Below are positions 8,029 through 15,705 of a DNA stretch of 64,000 nucleotides, in pieces. The notes beneath the pieces were generated by a model that did not search any database, was not told where the DNA came from, and was given only the letters and a program-made list of their open reading frames with translations. The number at the start of each line of letters is the position of its first letter. Within the stretch, counting starts at the first letter, position 1. The translations under genes were made by a program, and so were the position numbers. The DNA comes from Lachnospiraceae bacterium (GTDB lineage: Bacteria > Bacillota > Clostridia > Lachnospirales > Lachnospiraceae), in NCBI GenBank assembly GCA_025758065.1, contig CP107199.1, positions 2,763,501-2,827,500 on the forward strand. Direction: 5' to 3'.

Positions 8029-8586
8029 TTATAGCATGATGCGGCCATCAATCCTGATCGAGGTTACATTAGCGATATTGGCATCAGTGCAGCGGGTTTC
8101 ATTGGCATCATAAGTGCTGGGTGATGACATTAGTGTAATCTTGAGAGTAGATGTATTTGCATCTAAAGCAGCCAAAGTGGCCAATGTAGCATACAGTAAG
8201 GGTTTGACCCGGCCCTGGCTGCATAACCGCTGCAACGCTGTTGGTACAGAGTCTGGTGCAGATTTAAGAGGCATAGGTAAGACTGGCATTTGGCCATAAA
8301 TTAAAGCCTCGATAAAGTAATTATGCCAAGAGTCTAATGCTTCTTTGACAAATACATTGTTGACATTGCAATGTTGAGATAGATAGATAAGCATCTCTAA
8401 TTGCTCCCAAGGATCTCGTACATCACGTAATTGTACATATCGCTCGTCGGAGATGTCGAGTTTGGTTGCGATGGTTGTGATATCCCAGTGTTTAGTTTTT
8501 GCACGATCCATTAAAAACGATTGCAGTTTAGTTGTTGCAGTAAAGATAAGAGATAAAAATAAATACATGCCGTTTGTATATTTCAT
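8029..8586 (-). CDS. Unrecognised 185-residue protein
   Basis: No family recognised. I place the start at the ATG at 8586 (MKYTNGMYLF) because TAAGGAGC lies just upstream; the frame extends 16 codons further to an ATG at 8634 without a ribosome site. The N-terminus (MYLFLSLIFTATTKLQSFLM) is hydrophobic. The middle is helical and charged (ISDERYVQLRDVRDPWEQLE). The last 50 residues are rich in Thr, Ser, Ala and Asn (ALDANTSTLKITLMSSPST), unusual for a cytosolic bacterial protein. Its base and codon use differ from the core genes, suggesting recent arrival. Real gene status is likely but not certain. Confidence 0.45.
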   Translation of the reverse strand: MKYTNGMYLFLSLIFTATTKLQSFLMDRAKTKHWDITTIATKLDISDERYVQLRDVRDPWEQLEMLIYLSQHCNVNNVFVKEALDSWHNYFIEALIYGQMPVLPMPLKSAPDSVPTALQRLCSQGRVKPLLYATLATLAALDANTSTLKITLMSSPSTYDANETRCTDANIANVTSIRIDGRIML

Positions 8587-9060
8587 AAAAAGCTCCTTAT
8601 GGTTGGCATGTAGCTGTTGTATTTGTTCAGTCAAATTAAATTGACCAACTACTATTTTGGAATTTACGAATATTGAGAAGATATTGCGATTTTATAAGAA
8701 ATTTTCAGACAAAAAAGGTTCAACTATTAAACAAAAATAATTGAACCTTGAATTCCGTGAACATAAAATACTTGACTAAATATATTATACCACATTTTTT
8801 TGAGTAAAACAAGCACAATTTCTATTTTTTAATACGTTGACAACCTTACCATAAAAGAAACAGGGATTGCATTATTTTGTTAGCTAAAATATAAATATAT
8901 AATTATATCATATTTAGATATAAAAAACAAGTATCAAAATGCAGGTTTTTACCGCAAAATGGGGGATGTAAAGCAATGATAAAACAGATGTATAATCATG
9001 ACATCAGATGGAGGTGATAATAACCGCCACCGGAAAAACAAGAATAGGAGCTAAAAAATT
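8587..9060. other. AT-rich intergenic stretch with one inverted repeat
   Basis: About 470 bases without a convincing long gene. It holds an inverted repeat AAGGTTCAA/TTGAACCTT (about 8715-8747, 17-base loop) of unknown role. An 18-codon frame starts at ATG 9008 (MEVIITATGKTRIGAKKL) and its stop overlaps the next start as ATGA, so it may be a leader peptide coupled to the 9061 gene. Confidence 0.4.
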
Positions 9061-9360
9061 ATGACATTAGAGTACGATTATGCTACATCTACATCAATTA
9101 GGATCGCAGAGCACTTCGATGATGGACGCGGATTTGAATTTTTTTCAGAGACGTTGTACAAAACTAAGGACACAGACGAGTACTGGTTATTATGTGAGGG
9201 CGGTGCCAAGACAGATCTTGCTACACGTGATGACTACGGCAGCGTGAGCGGTGGTACCGGGATATGCATCTTGGGTAGTCACGAGAGAGCGTATGAGTGG
9301 GCCTGTGAATATTATGAGGAAAAAGAAGCCCACGAATTAATCTATGGCAATGTAGACTAA
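9061..9360 (+). CDS. Unrecognised acidic 99-residue protein
   Basis: Family not recognised. The protein is acidic and rich in aromatic residues (YDYATSTSIRIAEHFDDGRG, LYKTKDTDEYWLLCEGGAKT, AYEWACEYYEEKEAHELIYG) and looks like a compact mixed fold. AGGAGC lies 9-14 bases in front of the ATG. It lies immediately before the excisionase and integrase genes, in the slot where integrative elements often carry small regulators, and the same strand and short gap suggest cotranscription. No function can be given. Confidence 0.55.
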   Translation: MTLEYDYATSTSIRIAEHFDDGRGFEFFSETLYKTKDTDEYWLLCEGGAKTDLATRDDYGSVSGGTGICILGSHERAYEWACEYYEEKEAHELIYGNVD

Positions 9361-9419
9361 TATAAGGAGTGATGTGTTGGTGGCTGACACTGAGCAGTCA
9401 GCCACCAGAAGAAAGGTAT

Positions 9420-9620
9420 ATGAATCAAGAGCGAAAGATAAATGATTACTACAACCAAGAGGATTTACAACAGTTATTTGGTTTTGGCCGTGACAAAATG
9501 CATCGTTTTTTACTGTCGGGTTTGCTGCCAACGGTAAAGGTCGGTGGCAGATATTACATAAGTAAGGAAGCCTTCGATCGCTGGATGCGAAACAATGCCG
9601 GAAAAGTGATAGACTTTTAA
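9420..9620 (+). CDS. xis: Excisionase-like helix-turn-helix protein (Xis)
   Basis: 66 residues. The pattern YYNQEDLQQLFGFGRDKMHR, then LLPTVKVGGRYYISKEAFDR, is the winged-helix MerR-like fold of small excisionases (HTH_17 type) that bend DNA and direct the integrase to excise. I start it at ATG 9420 behind AGAAAGG; an upstream ATG at 9369 in the same frame is preceded by AAGGAG but would add 17 unlike residues. It is followed after about 100 bases by the integrase gene, the standard order for integrative elements. Confidence 0.8.
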   Translation: MNQERKINDYYNQEDLQQLFGFGRDKMHRFLLSGLLPTVKVGGRYYISKEAFDRWMRNNAGKVIDF

Positions 9621-9727
9621 GATATAGGTATTGATGATCTTTGAAGGAAAATGCTATAATAACCATGATCAACAAAGTACAGTGGTCAATGGAGATACGG
9701 CATTTTTCCGGAGAAAAGGAAGGAAAA

Positions 9728-10933
9728 ATGACGATGAAAAAACCAAATACAACTGCAAATACAGCGACAAAGGCAAAACGCTATGATGGAGAGGGAACAA
9801 TTCGTGTCCGGGAGGATGGCCGCTGGGAGTATCGCATTAGCTTAGGGCTTGTCGAGGGCAAGTATAAGTATAAGAGCTTTTATGCTAAAAGCGAAAAGGA
9901 GTTAAAGAAGCTCATCAAGCAGTACCAGGAGAACCGCAAAAAATATGTAATGGAAGCTGACAAAACGCCATTATCGGTATATGCCTGGAAATGGATAAAG
10001 CTTTACAAATTTCCAAATTTGCGAGGCAATTCCAGAGATCGGCTGGAGTCAACTTATGTTAACCATATTGACCCTAAATTAGGCAGTATTCCGGTTAACC
10101 AGATTAGCAGCGATGATGTCCAGATGCTGATTAATGAGAAGGCCCAGGAACTGAGCTTATCTTACATCAAAAAGATTTATCAGTTTCTGAATGCTCTTTT
10201 TAACCATTTGGAGTGTAACCAGATTGTAGCAATGAACCCGTGTAAGAGTGTAATCCTTCCAAAAGAGGAGCATGTAGCGGTAAAACGCAAAGAGACGGAG
10301 ATTCTGAGCAGCAAGGAGATTGAGAGACTTTATCAGTTTAGTGATCAGATTCGCAATAGCGGCAATCGGTTTTACAAGCACCTTCCGGCCTATATTTTTA
10401 TTTTAAATACAGGCTTACGCTGTGGGGAGGCAATCGCCTTGGAGTGGTCAGACATCGACTTCGAAAAGCGGGAATGCCGGGTTACCAAAAATTTTACACT
10501 GGTAAAGCAGCGTGACAAGGAAGAAAATCCTGGAAAACGCCAGAAACTGGTCAGTGAGACCAAAACGGCAGCAGGCCGCCGGACAATCCCGTTAAATGAT
10601 AAAGCGGTAGAGGCATTGCATCAGATCCAGTCTTATAATGAGCAGATGCATATTGACACCACCCATGTGATATCAACAGAGACAGGGGAGAGAATTTCAG
10701 AACGATCTTTATTCCGGTCTTTGGATTATGCGTTAGGTGCGATTGGTGCACATCATATCGGAGTGCATGGCTTACGTCACACATTTGCTTCCCGTATGCT
10801 GATGGCAGGGATTGATATTACCGTAGTGAGTAAGCTGCTGGGACACCGGGATATCACAACAACGTATAACACGTATATTCACATTGTTGAGGAACAGAAG
10901 CAGCAGGTGATGCAGATGATTCCATCAATCTAA
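9728..10933 (+). CDS. int: Tyrosine site-specific integrase
   Basis: 401 residues in the usual three parts: N-terminal arm-binding domain (YDGEGTIRVREDGRWEYRIS), SAM-like core-binding domain in the middle, and C-terminal catalytic domain. The catalytic domain shows the first arginine in TGLRCGEAIALEW, the HxxR box HGLRHTFASRM, the following histidine in KLLGHRDITTT and the tyrosine in TYNTYIH. Start at ATG 9728 behind AAGGAAGG. It points at the 3' end of tRNA-Arg 230 bases downstream, where such integrases usually recombine. Arm-type repeats lie in between. It probably mobilises some part of the DNA to its left; the far attachment site was not found by eye. Confidence 0.92.
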   Translation: MTMKKPNTTANTATKAKRYDGEGTIRVREDGRWEYRISLGLVEGKYKYKSFYAKSEKELKKLIKQYQENRKKYVMEADKTPLSVYAWKWIKLYKFPNLRGNSRDRLESTYVNHIDPKLGSIPVNQISSDDVQMLINEKAQELSLSYIKKIYQFLNALFNHLECNQIVAMNPCKSVILPKEEHVAVKRKETEILSSKEIERLYQFSDQIRNSGNRFYKHLPAYIFILNTGLRCGEAIALEWSDIDFEKRECRVTKNFTLVKQRDKEENPGKRQKLVSETKTAAGRRTIPLNDKAVEALHQIQSYNEQMHIDTTHVISTETGERISERSLFRSLDYALGAIGAHHIGVHGLRHTFASRMLMAGIDITVVSKLLGHRDITTTYNTYIHIVEEQKQQVMQMIPSI

Positions 10934-10937
10934 ATAA

Positions 10938-11060
10938 CAATGAATTTGACCACAACTTGACCCAAATTTTGACCACAAATTTGACCCAATAAAAACAGGA
11001 GAAACCAGTAAAAATAAGTAAAAATCAGTTTTTCGGTAAATCAGTAAAAAATATGGACAG
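10938..11060. repeat. Short direct repeats between int and tRNA, candidate integrase arm sites
   Basis: Four copies of TTGACC(A/C)(C/A)AA occur between about 10946 and 10990, followed by repeated CAGTAAAAAT-like words to about 11050. Repeats of this kind next to an integrase gene and att site usually bind the integrase N-terminal domain. Nothing else is seen between 10934 and 11163. Confidence 0.5.
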
Positions 11061-11163
11061 GCAATAAAAAAACGCCCGTAAATCCTGGAAATATAAGGGA
11101 TTCACAAGCATTTCGCATAATTTTTTTCATAATTTATTTTTAGTGAAGATGGCATAAAAAGAA

Positions 11164-11235
11164 TGCGTCTGAGAGGAATCGAACCTCCGCACGCGGCTCC
11201 GGAGGCCACTGCTCTATCCACTGAGCTACAAACGC
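11164..11235 (-). tRNA. tRNA-Arg (CCG)
   Basis: Minus-strand cloverleaf: acceptor GCGTTTG pairs with CAGACGC, D-arm GCTCAGTGGATAGAGC, anticodon stem GTGGC/GCCGC around loop CTCCGGA (anticodon CCG), T-arm GAGGTTCGATTCCTC. CCA is not encoded. Its 3' end faces the integrase, so it is the likely attB of the element to the left. Confidence 0.93.
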
Positions 11236-11301
11236 ATCTCTAGTATCATACTATATTTTTACCAAAACTTCAAGAGTCAATTTGAAAATGGGAGAAAAGA
11301 T

Positions 11302-12975
11302 ATGAAAAAGAAAAGAATAGCGGCAGCAGGACTTGCTGTTATTATGGCATTGACAGCAGCTGGCTGCCATCAGACTTCAAAAGAAGATACTGCACAGACA
11401 ACAGTAAAGGAAAACAAGGAAGAAAAGGATACATCCAAAGAACAAATTGAAAAAGAGGAAACAGAAAAGAAAGTGCTACATCCCTATATCCACACAGACA
11501 GTGTAAGCGGATATGTAAACAGTGCAGATGGCAGTGTCCAGATAAATTATAGCCTGAAAACAGGAGGACTGGTATTAAGTGATGAGGAAGCAGCGGCTTA
11601 TCCGGAACTGAATCAGGCGCTGACCCTGGAGTATGACACATTAAAAAAGAGTACACAGGAAGATCTGAACAACCTGAAAGAATCGGCAGAGGAAATGGTG
11701 GAGTATATGCAGGGGGATGATAATATGCAGTTAATAGCTGAATATGCACCGTATGTCCTTCGTGCAGATGAAAATGTGGTCAGCTACGAACAGTTTTATG
11801 ATGATTATTACGGTGGAGCACATGGGTATCATTCCTATGCTGGTTTTACCTTTGATACTAAAACAGGAAAAAAGCTGGATCTTTATGATGTGATCACAGG
11901 TGAAGAAAGTGTAAAAGCCGGGATCATACAGGAATTAAAAAATAAGTATGCCAGCGAAGACGGGCTGGTGGAGAATAATACTCCTGAAGAAGATGCAGAT
12001 ACATTTTTTGAATATGTGGATTCTAAGGATCAGTCAGGTGCCGTTGCCTGGAGTCTTGGTGCGGACCGGTTGAATATTTATTATAATCCCTATAATATCG
12101 GTTCCTGGGCATTAGGCATTGTCAGCGTCAGCCTTCCTTTTGAAAAATATCCGGATGCCGTAAAAGAAGAGTATAAGATGGGGCCATCAGATTACTCTGT
12201 AAAGATTGGGATTTATGCAGATTACAGTGCAGATATTTACAATGATGGCAGCTTTTCAGATGTAAGTGTCTATCCGGATGGAACAGATGATTATGCAAAC
12301 AGTGCCCTTCGCATACAGATCCAGGATGAAAATGGACAGGTTACAAGCCGTGTCTTTGATGATATGTATTATTTCACCATGGAGGCATATTATGTGAAGA
12401 CTGGAAACAGGCATTTTCTTCATGTTTTCACACATTCAGAAAATGACTGGACTGCGGATAATGTGTATGAGATCACAAATGGGCAGATCCGTGATCTGGG
12501 ATATGTAGAGGGAACTCCAGCACTGATACGATATGAGTATAATTATAATGAGGACAGTCTTTTTACCAACAGCGAGGATGTGGCTGCATACAATGATCCA
12601 GGTGCTCTTTACCTTGAAAAGACTATGAATGCATTCAGTACCTATTCCGGCAGCAGACATTATCATGTAGGAAGCTCTGGACTTTTAGAAAGCAGCGATC
12701 CTTATGTGGCAGGACCGGCAGAAATAGTGGTTACAGTAAAAAAGGCACTGACTGTAAAAAAGACAGATGCCTCTGGAAGGGAAAATGGAAAAACAGAAGT
12801 GATCCCTGTGGGAACAAAACTGTATTTTTACATGACAGATAATGAAAGTTACGTTATCTTTCGTTATGATGGGGATCAGTACGGAAAGGTATCTATGTAT
12901 AACAGCGACTGGCCACAGAAAATAAATGGAGAAGAACTTGAAAGTGTACTGGATGGACTCATATTTGCAGGGTGA
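11302..12975 (+). CDS. Lipoprotein with PdaC/RsiV-like DUF4163-DUF3298 region
   Basis: 557-residue surface lipoprotein: the lipobox LTAAGC puts the modified cysteine at residue 22, followed by a charged linker rich in Lys and Glu. The middle has YEQFYDDYYGGAHGYHSYAG and DTKTGKKLDLYDVI, typical of the DUF4163/DUF3298 pair found in PdaC deacetylases and RsiV anti-sigma factors. There is no recognisable catalytic deacetylase domain; the C-terminal half (about 300-557) is unassigned. GGGAGAAA lies before the ATG. It stands alone between the tRNA and a terminated small transcript. Likely role is extracytoplasmic ligand binding; the exact function is unknown. Confidence 0.7.
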   Translation: MKKKRIAAAGLAVIMALTAAGCHQTSKEDTAQTTVKENKEEKDTSKEQIEKEETEKKVLHPYIHTDSVSGYVNSADGSVQINYSLKTGGLVLSDEEAAAYPELNQALTLEYDTLKKSTQEDLNNLKESAEEMVEYMQGDDNMQLIAEYAPYVLRADENVVSYEQFYDDYYGGAHGYHSYAGFTFDTKTGKKLDLYDVITGEESVKAGIIQELKNKYASEDGLVENNTPEEDADTFFEYVDSKDQSGAVAWSLGADRLNIYYNPYNIGSWALGIVSVSLPFEKYPDAVKEEYKMGPSDYSVKIGIYADYSADIYNDGSFSDVSVYPDGTDDYANSALRIQIQDENGQVTSRVFDDMYYFTMEAYYVKTGNRHFLHVFTHSENDWTADNVYEITNGQIRDLGYVEGTPALIRYEYNYNEDSLFTNSEDVAAYNDPGALYLEKTMNAFSTYSGSRHYHVGSSGLLESSDPYVAGPAEIVVTVKKALTVKKTDASGRENGKTEVIPVGTKLYFYMTDNESYVIFRYDGDQYGKVSMYNSDWPQKINGEELESVLDGLIFAG

Positions 12976-13032
12976 AATTTTACATAAAAGTTACAAAAAT
13001 TCCCTATAAGGCCTTGTTTTGTTAAATATGAG

Positions 13033-13061
13033 TTGCATTTATATGAAATGTATGCTAAAAT
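13033..13061 (+). promoter_or_regulatory. Sigma-A-type promoter for a short transcript
   Basis: TTGCAT (13033-13038) and TAAAAT (13056-13061) with exactly 17 bases between. The expected start is near 13068, upstream of a hairpin region that ends in a terminator at 13155. Confidence 0.55.
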
Positions 13062-13067
13062 CTATTC

Positions 13068-13155
13068 AAGCTGTCCGGGAGGCTTTCCGGCAGACAAACA
13101 ATGAAATCCTATTCGCATTACACCAGAGAGCCAGGAGATTATCTCCTGGCTTTTT
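13068..13155 (+). ncRNA. Candidate short RNA of about 88 nt
   Basis: Bounded by the promoter at 13033-13061 and a strong terminator (GCCAGGAGA at 13130, TCTCCTGGC at 13142, then T5). A stem CTGTCCGG/CCGGCAG sits at the 5' end. It could be a small RNA or an attenuated leader of the permease gene, but a second promoter (13192) lies between it and that gene. A 21-codon frame from ATG at about 13100 is probably chance. Confidence 0.4.
13130..13155 (+). terminator. Rho-independent terminator
   Basis: Perfect 9-bp stem GCCAGGAGA/TCTCCTGGC with a 3-base loop followed by five T. It ends the short transcript from 13068, or readthrough from the lipoprotein gene. Confidence 0.8.
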
Positions 13156-13191
13156 GGTGCCAATAACTGTCTTGTCACATGACAATAGTGA

Positions 13192-13220
13192 TTGACAAGA
13201 CAAAGAAAAAGAGTTAGAAT
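13192..13220 (+). promoter_or_regulatory. Strong sigma-A promoter of the PTS-type permease
   Basis: TTGACA (13192-13197), 17-base spacer, TAGAAT (13215-13220). Transcription would start near 13228 and give a 140-base leader before the gene at 13368. Confidence 0.75.
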
Positions 13221-13227
13221 TGCGAAG

Positions 13228-13367
13228 ATGTTAATGATGTGAGTGTCAAAAGTAAATTTTGCCACTCACTGATGTAACCGGATTGCTCCATTGCTATGCA
13301 ATTCCCGCACTTACATCATGTTAATATCTTATGAAAAAATAAATCAGTTATAAGCTATGGAGGTATT
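13228..13367 (+). promoter_or_regulatory. Structured 5' leader with alternative pairings
   Basis: GTGAGTG near 13239 can pair with the near CACTCAC (about 13262-13268, supported by CAAAA/TTTTG inside). Alternatively, the longer ATGATGTGAGTG pairs with the far CACTTACATCAT (about 13309-13320). The two structures exclude each other. No terminator is seen, so control, if any, would act on translation or stability. Class not recognised. Confidence 0.4.
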
Positions 13368-14459
13368 ATGGAAAATGTAAAAGCTTTTCTGCACCGGAAA
13401 GACATTGAGATCAGTGTGAAACGATACGGCATTGATGCCCTTGGTGCAATGGCACAGGGACTGTTCTGTTCCCTTTTGATCGGAACCATTATCAATACAC
13501 TGGGAACCCAGCTTCATATCCCGTTCTTAACCATGACAGTGGCAACTGTTAATGACACAGCCTATACAGTAGGCGGTTTAGCATCTGCTATGAGCGGTCC
13601 TGCTATGGCAGTGGCTATCGGCTATGCACTTCATTGCCCACCGTTAGTATTATTCTCTCTGATTACAGTAGGATTTGCGTCCAATGCCCTTGGCGGTGCA
13701 GGTGGTCCTCTGGCAGTCCTTTTTGTTGCAGTTCTTGCTTCTGAGGCAGGAAAGGCAGTTTCTAAAGAAACAAAGGTAGATATCCTTGTTACGCCTCTTG
13801 TTACCATTGGTGTGGGAATTGCATTATCTGCACTTTTAGCGCCAGCGCTTGGAAAGGCAGCCATGAAAGTGGGAAGTGTGATCATGTGGGCAACAGAGCT
13901 TCAGCCATTTTTAATGGGAATTTTAGTTTCTGTATTTGTTGGTATCGCACTGACACTTCCTATTTCTTCTGCTGCGATCTGTGCAGCCTTAGGACTTACA
14001 GGACTGGCAGGAGGAGCAGCAGTAGCAGGCTGCTGTGCCCAGATGGTAGGTTTTGCAGTTATGTCTTTCCCGGAGAATAAATGGGGCGGCCTGGTATCCC
14101 AGGGAATCGGAACATCCATGCTTCAGATGGGAAATATTGTAAAAAATCCAAAGATCTGGATCGCGCCTATTGTTACCTCTGCTATTACAGGACCTGTTGC
14201 CACCTGCCTTTTCCATATGGAAATGAATGGTGCTGCTGTTTCTTCCGGTATGGGCACCTGCGGTCTGGTTGGCCAGATCGGTGTATATACAGGCTGGGTC
14301 AAAGATGTTTCTGAAGGAACAAAGGCAGTGATCACAACAGGCGACTGGGCCGGACTGCTTCTTGTATCCATCATCTTTCCGGCAGTGATCTGCCCGGTCA
14401 TTAATATGTTCTTAAAGAAGATCGGCTGGGTCAAAGAAGGAGACCTGACACTGAAATAA
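13368..14459 (+). CDS. PTS EIIC-like membrane permease (PfoR/PTS_EIIC_2 family)
   Basis: 363 residues with about ten hydrophobic segments, rich in Gly and Ala (LASAMSGPAMAVAIGYALHC, ALGLTGLAGGAAVAGCCAQM). The pattern matches the PTS_EIIC_2 family, which includes the PfoR protein of clostridia. No EIIA or EIIB domain is fused or adjacent, so the transported substrate and whether it truly uses phosphotransfer are unknown; relatives have been linked to gene regulation. GGAGGT precedes ATG 13368. It is expressed from a strong promoter at 13192 through a structured leader. The unit ends at the repeat and terminator between 14476 and 14603. Confidence 0.75.
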   Translation: MENVKAFLHRKDIEISVKRYGIDALGAMAQGLFCSLLIGTIINTLGTQLHIPFLTMTVATVNDTAYTVGGLASAMSGPAMAVAIGYALHCPPLVLFSLITVGFASNALGGAGGPLAVLFVAVLASEAGKAVSKETKVDILVTPLVTIGVGIALSALLAPALGKAAMKVGSVIMWATELQPFLMGILVSVFVGIALTLPISSAAICAALGLTGLAGGAAVAGCCAQMVGFAVMSFPENKWGGLVSQGIGTSMLQMGNIVKNPKIWIAPIVTSAITGPVATCLFHMEMNGAAVSSGMGTCGLVGQIGVYTGWVKDVSEGTKAVITTGDWAGLLLVSIIFPAVICPVINMFLKKIGWVKEGDLTLK

Positions 14460-14475
14460 AATGATGTACCAGGGT

Positions 14476-14532
14476 CAAAACATGAGTAAGGAGCCATTTT
14501 TTGAAGAAAAATGAGTGGATTACGAATGTTTT
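14476..14532 (+). repeat. Dispersed intergenic repeat, family A copy 1
   Basis: About 57 bases starting CAAAACATGAGTAAGGAGCC and ending GATTACGAATGTTTT. A copy with roughly 90% identity lies inverted at 43991-44048. Both copies contain a 10-codon frame (MSKEPFFEEK here, MSKQPFFKEK there) ending in TGA. Role unknown. Confidence 0.7.
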
Positions 14533-14546
14533 CTTCCGCAATATTA

Positions 14547-14603
14547 AAAACTTCCGTATCCTGTTAAAACTGGGCTTGTCCCTTAGGATAGGGAAGTTTT
14601 TTT
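14547..14603 (+). terminator. Rho-independent terminator
   Basis: AAAACTTCCGTATCCT (from 14547) pairs with AGGATAGGGAAGTTTTTTT (14585-14603) with one mismatch and a T run. It ends the permease transcript. Confidence 0.7.
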
Positions 14604-14695
14604 ATGTATCCGCTGATTTTCGCTGTATTGCATTTTGGTTTGCTTTTTGCTAGAATAGAGCGGAGTAGTGGCAGATAATGGAGGAAGAATAGAAT

Positions 14696-15664
14696 ATGAA
14701 ACAAACTGTTCGAGGAAGAAAAAAACCTGGAAGAAGGTCTGATGATAAAACTAAGTATGCCAGATTGCTGGCAATCCCGGCAGCAATAGTGTTGGTACTG
14801 CTGATTGTGATCCTGGTCATGGATAAGAAACCGGGAAGCAGTAAAAATACAGAGGATACCACAGTATCTGAAGCTTCAGATATTTCTATAGAAGGAGATA
14901 CAGAAAGCAGTACGGATGATGCATCTATTGAACCGGATAACAATGAATATAATCAGGATTTTTCTGCGTATGAACTCCAAAAGGACGCAAATCCCCAGGT
15001 CAATGAGCTGATTAGCACTTATTTTCAGGCAAAAGTGGATCAGGATGCCCAGATGCTTTATAAGGTATTTGGAAAAGAAGAGGATGACCGTATAGAGGAG
15101 AGAAAGCAGCAGTTAAAAGATGAAGCTGTTTATATCGAGGACTATCAGGATATCACCTGTTATACAAAAGCGGGAATGACAGATGATTCATATGTGGTAT
15201 ATGTGACCTATGATGTAAAATTCAGAAGAGTGGACACTCTGGCACCTGGTCTTATGTGGTGTTATGTAGTGAAAAATGATAACGGCGATTATATTATCCG
15301 TGAAAATGTTTTGGGTGATGAGGCGGATTATGTTGCCAGCCAGAACCAGACAGAGGATGTACGCCTTTTATCGACCCAGGTCAATGAACGCTTAAAACAG
15401 GCTATTGAATCCGACAGCCTTTTAGCCGGTATTTATAAGGATCTGAGCAATGGTGCAGTAGTAAGCACTTCTGAAGATGAGGAAAATGCAGACAGCCAGG
15501 TTATGATCGGTGATGGTACAGATGCTTCTTCTGGTACAGGTGAAGAAACTACAGGTGCAGATGCTGCAGAAGGGACCACAGGTGAGACACCGGCAGAAGG
15601 AACAGAAGAAACCCAGACAGAAGCAGCAGGGGATAACTCTGATGCAGCTGTAGCTATACAGTAA
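14696..15664 (+). CDS. Membrane-anchored extracytoplasmic protein, unknown function
   Basis: 322 residues: a basic cytoplasmic start (GRKKPGRRSDDKTK), one membrane anchor at about 25-42 (LLAIPAAIVLVLLIVILVM), then an acidic Ser/Thr linker. A globular domain at about 90-240 has the length and pattern of small NTF2-like folds (VNELISTYFQAKVDQDAQML, YIEDYQDITCYTKAG). The last 80 residues are a low-complexity tail of Gly, Thr, Glu and Ala. GGAGGAAG lies before ATG 14696. It sits 41 bases upstream of queA and may share its transcript. The NTF2 guess is from pattern only. Confidence 0.65.
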   Translation: MKQTVRGRKKPGRRSDDKTKYARLLAIPAAIVLVLLIVILVMDKKPGSSKNTEDTTVSEASDISIEGDTESSTDDASIEPDNNEYNQDFSAYELQKDANPQVNELISTYFQAKVDQDAQMLYKVFGKEEDDRIEERKQQLKDEAVYIEDYQDITCYTKAGMTDDSYVVYVTYDVKFRRVDTLAPGLMWCYVVKNDNGDYIIRENVLGDEADYVASQNQTEDVRLLSTQVNERLKQAIESDSLLAGIYKDLSNGAVVSTSEDEENADSQVMIGDGTDASSGTGEETTGADAAEGTTGETPAEGTEETQTEAAGDNSDAAVAIQ

Positions 15665-15705
15665 GAAAATATGCAGTAAGAAAAATTAAAGGAAGTAACA
15701 GAAAA

